Notes: generated by a model from the letters alone, not told the origin. A DNA stretch of 64,000 nt from Vicugna pacos (GCF_048564905.1 NC_132992.1:31978501-32042500); one strand, 5' to 3'; shown: positions 47,031 through 58,393, numbered from the stretch's first letter. A program made the numbers and translations.

Positions 47031-48792
47031 TTCATCAAGCAAAGAAAGATAACCTCCCCTCATTCAGCCTGAGAGATAAGATCCTCTAAAATTAAAATAC
47101 TCTGAAATGAGCCAGTAGACTAGAAAAGCTTATTTTTAGATTCTCCACAGTCACTCAGTAGTTTTTGTCATTCTACATTATTCAAAATGCCACTTTGTAT
47201 GGTTTCTACCAGCTTCTAAAAATTAAAGGCGAAGAAACTAACAAACAAAAAAGTTACTGTTAATTTTCCTATACCTTTTGCTAATGAAGGAAAATAATGC
47301 ATTCCTACCTACTTTAAATAATTTCAGTTTTATTTATCCTTATATTTTCAGTAGTAGTGCTTGCTGACGTGTGTGTATATTTGTGTGCGAATTTCCACAG
47401 GACAGGTCCCTCTTGAGGGCCTCATCTGTGTCATCCTCTCTTATAAACATGAAATATCATTTAAACATGGGAAGTTTAGACAGAAAGGAAAATTAAAGAG
47501 CAGCCAACAACTGAGCTTAATGGGGATATACTGAAATAAAGCAATAAAAATAATTAAAATCTTCTGTGAAGTGTTATAGGACCAAGAAACAAAAATGAGT
47601 AAGGAGGCATTACAGCGAATTCCTTTTTATTGTTTTACTTTCAAACCTGAGGGCTCAAAAGATGGCTGGCTGACTTGGCCTGGGGTTAGCACTACAGTTC
47701 ATCTATTCAGTCACAAGAGGGGACTGCTTCATGTGCAAACTTCAGGGAGAAGGGAAAGAAAGATTTATGTTTTCGATTGGTGTTCCACAGAAAAAGGAAA
47801 AACGACACACTTTCTTCTTTTTTAGCCAGCTTGTACTTCATTTATCCTTTGTTGAATATGTTTAGTCAAAGATTCTGGGGCCCTTACCTAAGCCTTTTCC
47901 ACGTACCCCTCCAAACAGCGTTTTCCCCGTTTCTCTTCTCTGATGATCCCTCGCCATCTCTATTCCATATATTGTTTTCCTTCCCTCCCCTAACTTTTTC
48001 TACCACATCTCCCCCACCGCCATCTTGTTGCTTTCCCTTCACTCTTTTCTCCCTGCCTCAGCATCCTCGGTGCGCAGCACTTACAAGCATGGGCATAGAG
48101 GACATGAGGATTAAGGACCCCTGTTCCAGGAGGGTGAGGGGCACACTATGCATGGCATCAGTTACTATATCACAACAGAGGCACAGAGACATGTCGACCT
48201 CAGTGGTGGTTGATGCATGATACCAGGGGCCGTTAGAGGAACCCTGAGCCCCAGGACATTTACAACTACTCTCAATGTTACTGATTTTTCCTGTCCCCCT
48301 GAGCACATCACTGCCTACTTGTGAACCTCACACACATTTTCCAGAATGTGCATGGAAATTTCACCTCCTTCCAACACAGAACACAGTGCCGTCTTCTGGG
48401 GTTTAACAACGTTCTGTAGGAGCTTCATGGAGCATCAGCCAGTTTCTTTCAGGAAGAGATGTTGGGACAGTGCTTGTGGACAGACACCTCGTTGTGATGG
48501 TGCTCCTTATCCTGAGCCTGACTTTAAACTTCTCAGATGATGACAGTGGGCAGCCTGTGAACTGGGGGTGTCTGATATTCCCTCCTTCTTTTAGGGATGT
48601 GACTGGAGCAGGGGAGGAAGACCTAGACAAGGAACTCCTCCCTCATGGGCTGACAAGTCCTGGCAACAGCACAGTGGTGGCTCCACTCCTTGTAAGTCTC
48701 TATGAGCAGCTGTCACTTCTGTTCCCTGGAACCTCTTTAAGCCTAAGATCAGACACAGCTCTGGGCTCCTGATCCCAGCTTGTCCTTGAAGT
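47031..48792. other. Intergenic upstream of TRAV26; nothing recognised
   Basis: Frames such as 47777-48220 (147 codons, low-complexity S/F/P) show no family features. No repeat could be named. Confidence 0.4.
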
Positions 48793-49562
48793 ATGAGGCT
48801 GGTGACTGGAGTAGCTGTGCTTCTGACCTGGGGTGAGTGCTCTGTGTCCACAAGGGGTGACTCTGAGGTCAAGGGGCCATGAAGGCTTATTCGCTCTGCA
48901 CTCCTCACCCTGTGCTCTGTTCAGCATGCTGGGGATGACACTGAGGACTGATCTCTTGGTTTGCTGGGGAGCAGGAAATTCTACATGACAGATTAAATCA
49001 GCCATGACCCCAGAAGCGCTCCTAGCAGTTCCCATGTTGTAAGAAATCTATGGGCTTATTGAACAAAGGATCGATGGATTAGAGCCTCTGGAATCTCTGA
49101 TTCTTGCTGTTTATGTTTGGTCTCTGTAAGGAGCAGCAATGATATTTTTGCAGGACAGATATTTAAACAGTGGAGTAGGGGGCAGGCTCAGAGTATGTGG
49201 GAATGTTGTGTCCTTTATCCACAGAATTACACTGATGTGTGCTCAGGAGCTAATTTTATTTTCTTGACCCCTTAGGGACTGTGATTGAGGCTGAGATTGA
49301 CCAGCCCAAATCCAAGGATGTTGCTGAAGGAGAAGACGTAACCCTGCCTTGCAACCACGCTACCATTGGTGGAAGTGACTATGTACACTGGTATCGGCAA
49401 AATCCCACTCAGAGTCCACAGTACATCATTCATGGCTTACGGGACACAGTTACAAACCACATGGCCTCTCTGACCATAGCGACAGACAGAAAGTCCAGCA
49501 CCTTGGTCCTGCCCCGAGTCCCCTGAGAGGCAGCGCTGTGTACTACTGCGCCCTGACAGAGG
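48793..49562 (+). pseudogene. TRAV26: TRAV26 pseudogene, single frameshift
   Basis: Leader exon 48793-48832 (MRLVTGVAVLLTW), donor GT at 48833. The V exon is 49276-49562, opening TVIEAEIDQPKSKDVAEGED. Cys23 is in LPCNHATIGGSDYVHWYRQ with Trp41, then QYIIHGL and MASLTIA.DRKSSTLVLPR. Human TRAV26-1 and -2 share MRLV, CNHSTISG, HWYRQ, YVIHGL and DRKSSTLIL. One base is missing at about 49518-49522 (the expected V-T-L-R reads as a CCC TGA). In the other frame LRGSAVYYCALTE restores Cys104. Apart from this single deletion the gene is intact, so the loss looks recent. The RSS nonamer is also poor. Confidence 0.9.
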
Positions 49563-49601
49563 CACAGCGGGACCGACGGGGCTGCACCTGCGCAGTATCT
49601 C
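49563..49601 (+). other. Degenerate 23-RSS of TRAV26
   Basis: Heptamer cacagcg (49563-49569), 23-bp spacer, nonamer cagtatctc (49593-49601), which is far from consensus. Confidence 0.75.
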
Positions 49602-50511
49602 CCTGGTGGCAAGGAGGGGAGGGACGGGGAGGCTGCAGCCACTGGGAGCAAATCTAGAGCCACCTAGAAGGAGACTCAGAGAGCAGTCAGAGGGAAAGTG
49701 AGGGGAAGGAAAGAGTGAGAATATGGATAAAGAAAAGAAGAGGGAGAGGACAAGAAATATGAGCTTCACTGGTTGATGTGACTGAGACAAATTACGAGGA
49801 GTGTACGTATCACAATTTTACCAGCAACAAACGGAAGAGGCACCAATAATTTGCCATGGCTCCTTATCTTGTCAATAGAATGCTGGTTTCAGTGTGCTTG
49901 TCTCCACATAAAAGGTGGGAAAAATATAAATAATCCTACTTGTCCCAAAGGCGTGTTTCATTCGGGACCCAGGGCAAGCCCACGTTCTGAAATGCACATT
50001 ATCGCAGTTGTTCTGCTTCCCAAAACAAAGTAGTTTTCCTCTGAGAAAAATCTGAAATGTTTCGTATTGCTACTCAGGAACATGCATGTTTACGATGAAG
50101 AAGTCTTTTGGAAAAAAACAAAGAGTAAGTGAATGTCAATTTTTAAATTTGTCTTGAATTCCTGCCTCTACAAAGAGTTTTCATGACTTTTGCATCTTCC
50201 CAAGTAGCACAGAGACCCATCGCCTCATAAAAGCCTCGGCAGAGCAGAAGTGAGAGCCCAGGGCTGCGTCTCCGTCATTTCCCTCCAGCGCCCACCGTCC
50301 TTTCCCAGAAAACCAATTCTGAGAGTCTAAGGTGTATCATCAAGTGTGTTTTCTTTCCATTACATGTATCTTCCCATATCATCTTATGCAACTACATACA
50401 CATTGAAACACACACATATGTGTACACAGTTGATTTGCCATGTAAATTGGATTTATTTTAATTTTTGCAACTTGTCTTTTGACTTTTCATTTACTAGTGT
50501 CCTAGAAATTT
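49602..50511. other. Intergenic; nothing recognised
   Basis: Purine-rich DNA follows the TRAV26 RSS to about 49760. No gene or clear repeat is seen up to the retroviral LTR. Confidence 0.45.
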
Positions 50512-50965
50512 TTTTTTCTTTTGAGTAAAGGTAGATTTATTCAGAGATACATTGCAAGGCAAGAGAAAGGCCATGACATGTGGGGGTTGGGTGCTCAGAT
50601 TAAAAATAGGTACACATTCCATAGACAGAATGTGTGCCTTCTCCAAAGAGGGAGAGAAAAGGGTGGTGACAAGGCACAGCTTTTCCAGTTTTCATGGGCT
50701 TGGTGGCTTCATTTGCTAATAAGTGGAAGGACCAGTCTAGTAGCCTGGGGAAGGGGCTGAGATTCCCAAGGAGTTGGCCATTTCCCACTCTGACCTTTCC
50801 TGGCCAGCCTTGGGACCGCCGTGGGCCTGTGGGCATGTCATTCACCATGCTTATATTACAATGGGCGTATAATGAAGCTCAAGATCTGTTAGAAGTTAAA
50901 TCTCTCAACATCTTGAGCCTCAAGGCCTACTGGGGGTTGACCCTTTGACCATCCTGGTGTTAATT
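50512..50965 (-). mobile_element. LTR of a class I endogenous retrovirus (fossil), minus orientation
   Basis: On the minus strand the block starts TGGTCAAAGG, carries a GAATAAATC poly(A) signal region and ends just after ctacctttactcaaaag. It is probably the 3' LTR of the internal fragment at 52.06-53.48 kb, from which it is separated by a second, oppositely oriented LTR. Boundaries are by eye. Confidence 0.5.
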
Positions 50966-51323
50966 GCTGTGTGATTCCTTGAATGGCTGTGCCCTGCCCC
51001 CTTCCTGTCTCACTCCACCCTAAGAGATTTTACTCCCATACTCTTATGGGGTTGCAGAGGGTGAAGGTCCGTCTTCTGAAACTGCTTCGGGCTGAGTAGG
51101 GGCGATGACCCTGCCTATCAGGGAGTAAAACTCTCTGAGTGCCTAGGCTAGGGGCCCCAGGGGCAGGACAGCCTTTTGTTTTTGCCTCCAAGGGCTGAGG
51201 GGGTGGGCTGGGATCCTCCTGTGGCCATCATCTGACATGGGGCTGCTGCAATCCATTGTTTCCATGGACTTCAGATGAATTTTCTTAAAGATGAAGCACC
51301 TTTGTAACAGCAGTCTGACAGTC

Positions 51324-52041
51324 TGTAACGACAAAAAGACTTAAAAGCCATGGTTAAACATCTGTAATCGATAGAGACTAGTTTGCGGTTACTAGAATTA
51401 TGACTGATTATATTTAACTTAATGTATGAAAAATATCCAAGTTAACTTAATATCTAAGATGCCCCAGGTTTCCTTTAAAGCATCTGAAAGTTAGCTGGAC
51501 TACAAAGAACTTTTAGACTTTGTTAAATATTTAAAATCTTGATTATGCAAGAAATGTTTGTATTTTACGAAACTCTTTTACTGAAAACATGCATCTTTCT
51601 CGCTGTATATTTGTGAAGGAAAAGCCGGGCGGGGCTACAAGCTGACTCACACATCTAAGTGTAACAAGCTTTGGATTACTGATCTGAGTTCTGCTGGGCT
51701 AACTCATAAATCTAAGTTAATTAGTGTCGGTTTGCTGATTCCCTGTTCATGTTTTCTTTGCTAGGCAGCTGGATTTTCAAAGAGACATATCTGGCCTTGA
51801 AATGTTGGTTTGCTGTCTCCCTGCCTCTACTTTTGTGATAATGATGCTGTTAAAGCTGTTGAATGCCTATTGGCCGAATGCCCCAAGCTTATAATTAACC
51901 CTATAAAAGCCCACGCACAGGTCTTGGAGGTGCTCAGAGCTTCAGAGCAGAAGCCCCTCTGAGCCCGCCGGCGTAATACATCTGAGTACTCCAACCCTCC
52001 GAGTGGTGGTTGTTTTTTGCTGGCCTGTCATTTCTGTAACA
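51324..52041 (+). mobile_element. LTR in plus orientation, probably nested (fossil)
   Basis: A roughly 718-bp block begins TGTAACGAC and ends TTTCTGTAACA. It has a TATAAAAG box at about 51902, with a GC-rich R/U5-like segment after it (agcccctctgagcccgccgg). The structure fits a gammaretrovirus-like LTR. It sits between the internal fragment and the LTR of the minus-strand provirus, so it most likely inserted into that older element. I could not find a clear target-site duplication. Confidence 0.5.
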
Positions 52042-52059
52042 TATTAAAATACTTATTTC

Positions 52060-53480
52060 TGGAGCTTTAATTGGATATATTTAAGCAATTATGAGCTGTT
52101 GTAATCATCGCTACATGGTGTTGTTTTTTAAAACAGGGACCTGAGGTCTTGTGTTGCCTCGCAATGTAGGTGTCCCTGGTTCCTGTTGGGGCCTATTAGT
52201 TACAGGTTTTATTCTGGACGATGCACCCAGCCAGCAGTTCCTGGTAGGTTAACAGCAGTTGGGGTGCTTAGTAAGACCTGATACGGTCCCTTCCATGTTG
52301 CTTGCAGCTGGTCTTCAGGGGACCCCTCCTCTCAAGTTTTTAGTAAGACAAAGTCCCGTGGCTGGACAGGGACTGAAAGTTCTTTCTCTGCAGGAAAGGG
52401 CAGCACTTGGTTTCCATATTCCTGGAGGGCACTTTGAACTTGGCTCAAGGGAACAATGCAGGAGACTAGTTTATGGGTCTCCTCATCAGACAGGAAATCT
52501 GCAGTTAAAATGGGCCTTCTATACATCCTTTCAAATGGGCTAAATTTTCAAATTCCCTCAGGGGCCTGTCTTGTTCTTAGAAGGGCCACAGGCAGGAGGG
52601 AGACCCAGGTTTCTGAAGTCTCCTGGCTTAGCTTAGCAAGTGTTCTTTTCAGAACACGATTTGCTTTTTCCACCTTGCCTGAGGATTGGGGCCTCCAGGA
52701 AGAGTAGAGGTGACAGTTAATACCCAGAGCTGAGGAAGCCTGTTGAGTCACCTTGGCAGTGAAGGAGGGACCATTGTCACTCTATAAGCTTTTTGTTGGC
52801 CCAAAGCTCGGGACTATTTCTTTGAGCAGAAATGTTGACACTTCTGTTGCTTTTTTCCGTTCTGGTGGGGAAAGCTTCTCCCCATCCTGTAAGGGTGTCT
52901 GTGAATTCCAGCAGGCATTTCCATCCCTACAAGGGGGCATCTGGGTAAAGTCCATTTGCCAGTCTTCCCCTGGAGAAGTTCCCCGATGTTGTGTGGGGCG
53001 GAGTAGGGGTGGAGGTATAGGGTGACTCCCTGGGTCATTGCGGGCACAAAGTCCACAGGCCCTGTGACCTCCTTAACAGGTTGGGACAGCCCCTTGCCTA
53101 GGAACCCTTGAGAAATTAGTCTGAGCATGGAGTCCTGCCCTAGGTGGGTGGACTCGTGGAGATGCTTAATTATTGTCCATTGTTTGTCCCCAGGAATGCG
53201 GAGCTTGTTATCTTTTGTCAGCCACCACAAAGATTCTTTTCTAGCCCCCTGTGTTCAGCCCATTGAACCTCTTCAAGTGCATAGGATGGTGCTGTTGGGA
53301 GAGGCTGGTCCTCAGGTAGCAGAGCTGCAGCTTGTAAGGCCGGCTGTTCTCTGGCTGCAGCTTTGCAGCCTTGGCTGCGAGGGCGTTTCCCTTTATGAGA
53401 ACAATCGCCTTATTTTCGTTTAATCGTGTTCTGGAAATATTTGTCGAGTTGAAAACAGCACAGAGGTCCACATCATGCTT
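52060..53480 (-). mobile_element. Class I (gamma-like) endogenous retrovirus internal fragment: pol, RNase H end and integrase
   Basis: Minus-strand frames carry the end of the RNase H region, the integrase N-terminal histidine region, the catalytic-core tail with the SSGKVE.AN..LK motif typical of gamma-type integrases, and the C-terminal WKGPYQVLL...TAV block. Gag, protease and most of reverse transcriptase are absent, and env is not recognisable. It is broken in several places and is a fossil. Without two LTRs of its own I cannot date it; the decay suggests an old insertion. Confidence 0.75.
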
Positions 53481-55699
53481 TTCGATGCCTACTTAGCACT
53501 TTGAAACATTCCATCATTAAAGTAATTACTTTCCTATTAATGAATACTTGTTTCAATTTCTTTGCTGCCATAAAGAAAATTGTCTTACACATCTTTGTAG
53601 ATTCAATTTTGTATATATGTGGAAATTTTAATAAGATTTCTAAAACTGCAATTGGTGTGTCCAAAAAAAGGTGCATTTAGAATTTTTGGAGAAACTGACA
53701 ACTTGCCCTCCGTGTGGTGTAAGCGGTTACACTTCAACAGTGGGTGAAAAGGTGCATTTTGCATCTTCTACCAGTTGGGAACTGCCAGTATTTTTCATTG
53801 TAACCATCCAAATATAATCCTTCTACAAGCATTTTCTGGATCCTTAGAGCGTTCAAGTCAACATTGCTCTATACAGTGGCATTCTGTCATTTGACCTTGG
53901 TCATATGTTTATTCTTAATTTTTGATTTTTTTTCAATTAGGTTATTTTAATTTCTATCAGTAGGAATTATTTTTATATCTTAGATAATATGTCGCTTTTA
54001 TATTTTTTAATATTATATCCAAACATTCTTCCTTTTATTTTTTAAATGAGATTTTTACCTCTTATAATGTCAAATCTACCTAGTATTTCTTTTTGGCCTC
54101 TAAAGTCAGTGTCTTTTTTAGGAAAGCCCTAAATATATTATATCTTTTCATCTTCATACCATTTCATGAAGAGTTATTCTGAGACTTACTCTATGAATTA
54201 GAACACTAAACCTTAAAGAGATTCTGAATGATGCCAATGTTTACAGTCTTAATAAGTGTTAGCACCAACTGTTTAATGTATTTTTATATGTGAGTTTGTC
54301 AACCTCTGAAAACTATTGTTGTTCACTCTTGCCTTACTGGAAGAAGTAGTAAGAAAAAAAAAAGTCAACCAATGAATCAGATGGAAAGTCACAGAAATGG
54401 ACCACACTACCCATCCCAGAAGGTGATGCACATTTGGGAGCAAAATGCCAAGATGTTAAAGGACAAATCACGTTTTAAGACTTGAGAAAAGCAATCATCT
54501 CTAACCCTCATTGTTCTTGACCCAATTATGTGTCAAAGCAGTGATCTTATTAATCCCAATCATGGATCAATATCTGCCTTCTTGTTGTGTTTGTTTGACA
54601 AGCAGAGTTCAAGAAAATCACACACATGTACAGACTGGTGTCCCTGAAATGTGCTGTCACCTTCAACACTAACTAGGCCCGCGGTGTTTCCAGGAGAGTA
54701 TTCTTGTTCTCTGTAGTTCTCGCTCACTGTCAGTTCCTACAGCGACTGTTCCAAACTTCTCATGCTGCTCCGGCTTCCTAACCCACAACCTCCTCTATTC
54801 ACTCTCTTGGGAGGCCCTTAATTCCTGTTTATAAGAACAACAACAACAAAAGATTCCATTGAAAGCTCATAGATATTCCCAGTTTCTGCCTTCACATCCT
54901 GAAACCCAAACAATTCTTTCCCCCTTCATTCCAGTAAAATTTGACATAACTGTTTCTCCTTTTACCAAATCCTAGTCCTCCTACCTGTGTTCCGTACTCC
55001 TTCCTACCTGTCTCTGCAGAACCTTCATACGTTGCTTATAGTCCTTCCCAAAGTCATGTAAATACATCCCAATCTTTAAACCCCCCTCCATTGCCACTTC
55101 AAAGTCCTTGTCTTTAAAACCATGTCTCTTTCTTCCCCTTCACAGGTCAGTTTCTAGAATGAGATCTCTATATTCAAATTTTTTCTCCCTCGTCTCACCT
55201 TTACTGCAGTTGAGCTTCTGCTGAAACACTCAGATCATGATCTTTGTGCTGCTAAAATGCAATAGGCACTTTTCAGTCATATCTTACTGGATAGACATTT
55301 ATACAGCAATTGCTCCACTTTACAGCCCCTTCCTTCTTGAAAGTCCTCTTCCCTTCTCTGTCAGGACACCAGGCTTCTATTATTTGCCACGTACCTCCCT
55401 GGTTACCCTGTGAGGTTTCTCTGATACTATTTCCACTGCCCATCCTGTCAGTGTTTGGGTTCCTAGGGGATTTTCTTTAGTTTCTGTCATCTTCTGAGTT
55501 TTGCTCTGATTGTGTGTGTTGGTGAAATGACATCTATTCTCAAAGAGCAGCACTGTATCCCAGAGAACAGTGTATTGGGAACTAGGTGTACAGTCTAGTA
55601 GAATTAACATTTAATCCTTATATGTCCCTGGGCAAGTATTTTAACCTGAAAAAAGGACTTGATTCACCTTCTAATAGGTGAGGACAATGCCGAGTCTAA
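53481..55699. other. Intergenic; nothing recognised
   Basis: AT-rich DNA to about 54130, then mixed sequence. No V gene, RSS or nameable repeat. Confidence 0.4.
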
Positions 55700-55724
55700 A
55701 AGCTGTGCTGCTGACTTATCAGTG

Positions 55725-55880
55725 GCCAAGAACACAGATTCTTGAATCACACTAATGGGACAGATTCCAAGCTGTCACTTACTGTGGCCTTGGATAGATA
55801 ACATCCTTCCTCCTTTCTTCAGTTTCCTCATTTATGAAATGAGGATGATTAACTTTGAAGGATTAAGTAATGCTACTAAT
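55725..55880 (+). repeat. MIR-like SINE
   Basis: 'gtcacttactgtggccttgg', then tcagtttcctcatttatgaa and atgaggatgattaa match the MIR core. Confidence 0.6.
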
Positions 55881-56023
55881 CAATAATATTAAAGGAACCT
55901 TAAGATCCAGACTCCTGAAAATACTACTTTTAATCAGGTTAAAGTGCTAAGAAATTCAAGCCTGGATCAGAGCAGGAAGGAGAAGGGGCAGAAAAGCCTG
56001 AGACTTAATTTGTTTCTGTTGTT

Positions 56024-56045
56024 GGCCTCCAGGGGGCGATGTTGC
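56024..56045 (+). promoter_or_regulatory. CTCF-like motif upstream of the TRAV8 pseudogene
   Basis: ggcctccagggggcgatgtt is a strong match to the CTCF core, about 310 bp 5' of the leader. It sits at the same place as the weaker 19230-19252 site of the first cassette. Confidence 0.42.
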
Positions 56046-56334
56046 ATAAGCTGGAAATACCCCTCGAATGAAAGTTCCGCTTCCCTCCTAGGAGCTCCGT
56101 AAGTCACAGATCACCCAGGTGCACATTCTGAACAGGCTCAACACCCAGATCAGTCATGGTCAAGGAAGCATCTCTCCCTAATAGTCTCTAGAACTTGCCT
56201 AAACAGGGATCTCTTGGCTCTCAGATTTTCCCAGGTGAAAGGACTCCGCATAGTCTGGCACATTACTTTCTGCTCTTTATGGGGGAGCTTCCAGAGAACA
56301 GCTCTCCGCTTCCTCCCTGCATAGCCTTGTTCTC

Positions 56335-56680
56335 ATGGACCCTCCTGCTGCTTGGAATGCTCTTCACAGTGAGTAAGTAACGTTGTACGGCATGCTCCTG
56401 CCTTTGCAGAAGGAACATCGTTCAGCCTGGAACACTGTCTTGTTCTAAGTAGGTCTGTCTTGGTCTCACTCAGCATTGACGTTGCAGGAGGACCCGGAGC
56501 CCAGTCAGTGGCCCAGCCTGACGGCCACATCACTGTCTCTGAAGGAGCCCCCTGGGGCTGAGGTGCAGCTATTCCTACAGTGCAGACCCTTATCTCTCCT
56601 GGTACATCCGGACAATGTCGTATGAAGGGAAAAGGCTTTCTCCCCGCAGCAGTGCCCAGTTACAGGCGTTGTAAGTTAAT
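56335..56680 (+). pseudogene. TRAV8: Truncated TRAV8 pseudogene
   Basis: The leader region ends at a good donor (56368, gtgagtaag). Its hydrophobic frame (TLLLLGMLFTV) is out of phase with the ATG at 56335. The V exon starts at 56488 after ttgcag and reads GPGAQSVAQPDGHITVSEGAP, close to the TRAV8 gene at 19.6 kb. A one-base deletion then shifts the frame; the shifted frame gives GLRCSYSYSADPYLSWYIR with Cys23 and Trp41. Homology to the V exon stops at about 56611, and the sequence continues with DNA that in the first cassette lies ~800 bp further on. A deletion therefore removed framework 2 to the RSS. In human order a TRAV8 member (TRAV8-7) also follows TRAV26-1. Confidence 0.88.
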
Positions 56681-57840
56681 CACAATGTCATGCCAAAGTT
56701 CCAGGTGGGATCTTGGCATTGGTGGTTCTGAGTGACCCACCTAGGGCACCTGTCTCCTCTTTTCTCCCTTTTGAATCAGTTTTTCATCCCACTGTGTCCA
56801 ATAAAAATTACTGATTCCTGATCATCTTTATTTTTCTACACTATTCCTCCCAAGGCTTTTAGTGAACATTTGCAACATCCTTCAACTGTCCATCAGATCC
56901 TCACTGTCTGCAGATCACTTCACTTTCTACTTCAATGAAAGTTCACAGGGCCTCCTTTTCCATCCTTTTTGGCTTGAAGTCCAACTACAGAGAATTATTA
57001 TCATTTACAGACTCTGAGATAAGAGCACAAATGAGAGTTATTTTCACATGTTTTCAAAACCACTTATTTCTCTTTTAAAATAAACTACTATATCTAAAAA
57101 GCAAAATACAAAAAAAATTTTTAAATCTAAAAAACAGGTGTTAAAATGCATATACAACTGAATTTGTACATTTGATTTTAAATGACAGAGTCTTAAGAGA
57201 AATAAAACTATTTACAATTCTAGTTTCAATGTCCATCTGGTGGCTACAGTAAATAATATCACTCATTAGGCAGGTTCAGAATAAAATAAATATATACAGT
57301 TAAAAGTAATACTGTTTAATACTGCCAAGTGCTCTAGCCAGCATGAGCAACTGCTGTGAATACTGTGCTGACTTGTGAGCATCCTTCAGAACCACAGACG
57401 AGGACATAAGTGAAATCATGGATCCTCAGCACTCCTGGGAAACACTTTCCTTACGCAAGAATCTACTGCATCCATGCCATCTGAGAAGAAGGATCAGGCT
57501 AGATAATTACTTTCAATTTTTCTTTCCGAAAATTACCACCCCCTCCCTCAAATTCCAAATCAGAGTCTGTCTTCTCCGAAATGTTCTCAGAAAATGTCCC
57601 TCAGTCATAAAATAATGACCCTTCTTGTTCCCCCTTTCCCCCCAGCCCTCGTCACTCGTCAGAGCGCAGCGGAGGCATGAGGTGGGGCTTCCTGTCACAC
57701 GGTGTGGGCTCGAGCAGGATTTGTCGGTTGAGCTGCTTGGTTTCAGGGGCTGGAATGTTTCCAGAACCAATCATGAGACTCACCATCTGATGAGTTAAGT
57801 ATCTTACAGTGAAAACATCCCAGCAAGAAGGCGAGGCGTC
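56681..57840. other. Intergenic, paralogous to 20.7-21.6 and 24.3-24.5 kb
   Basis: Aligns by eye with the first cassette to about 57590, then jumps to the TRAV22 promoter block (from about 57690, 'gtggggcttcctgtcaca'). The Vic-1 SINE, GT repeat and LTR of the first cassette are not here. A minus-strand CTCF-like sequence is at 57231-57249. Confidence 0.65.
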
Positions 57841-58354
57841 ATGAAGAGGCTGGTGGGCGCTGTGCTGGGGCTTCTGTGTGCCCAGGTTTGCTGTGAGTTG
57901 GGGCTGCCCCGCAGGGAATGTGCAGGACTGAGCAGCTGCAGTGTTGTTGAGGGGACAGGGATGGGAGCTGACAAGTCTTGCAGAATTTCTAGCCCTCTCA
58001 TCATCCCTGGGGGCACTTTCAGGGTTTTGTAGGAACTAGATACCCTCACCTGTGACTGTTTCTCTATTTCTCATCAGGTGTGACAGGGCAGGATGTGGAG
58101 CAGAGTCCTCCAGTCCTGAGTCTCCAGGAGGGAGCCACCTCTACGCTGTGGTGCAAGTTTTCCACCACTGTGTCCAATGTGCAGTGGTATCGTCAGAACC
58201 CCGGGGGCCGCCTCATCCACCTGTTTTACGTTGCTTCAGGGACAAAGCACGATGGAAGATTCAGTGCCACAGCAGTCATTCAAGAACGCCGCAGCTCCTT
58301 GAACATTTCCTCTTCCCAGACCACAGACTCAGCCACGTACTTCTGTGCTGTGAG
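57841..58354 (+). CDS. TRAV22: T-cell receptor alpha variable gene, TRAV22 subgroup, copy 2 (apparently functional)
   Basis: Leader exon 57841-57892, identical base for base to copy 1, donor GT at 57893. The V exon is 58078-58354, opening VTGQDVEQSPPVLSLQEGAT. Cys23 is in LWCKF, Trp41 in NVQWYRQNPG and Cys104 in SATYFCAVS. CDR1 differs from copy 1 (TTVSN against SSLPN) and HV4 differs (AVIQE against AFAKE), while the CDR2 area (YVASG.K) is nearly the same. The RSS is identical. By hand count the V exons differ at about 26 bases, of which about 20 change the protein. This gene has no human positional equivalent and is the second cassette's copy. Confidence 0.9.
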
Positions 58355-58393
58355 CACAGTGCTCCCCGGGCACCTGCAGCCTGAACACAAACC
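58355..58393 (+). other. 23-RSS of TRAV22 copy 2
   Basis: Heptamer CACAGTG (58355-58361), 23-bp spacer, nonamer acacaaacc (58385-58393); all 39 bases equal those of copy 1. Confidence 0.92.

Noticed and set aside
47777-48220. 147-codon plus-strand open frame rich in Ser, Phe and Pro
   Set aside because: Pyrimidine-rich low-complexity DNA gives long open frames; no motif.
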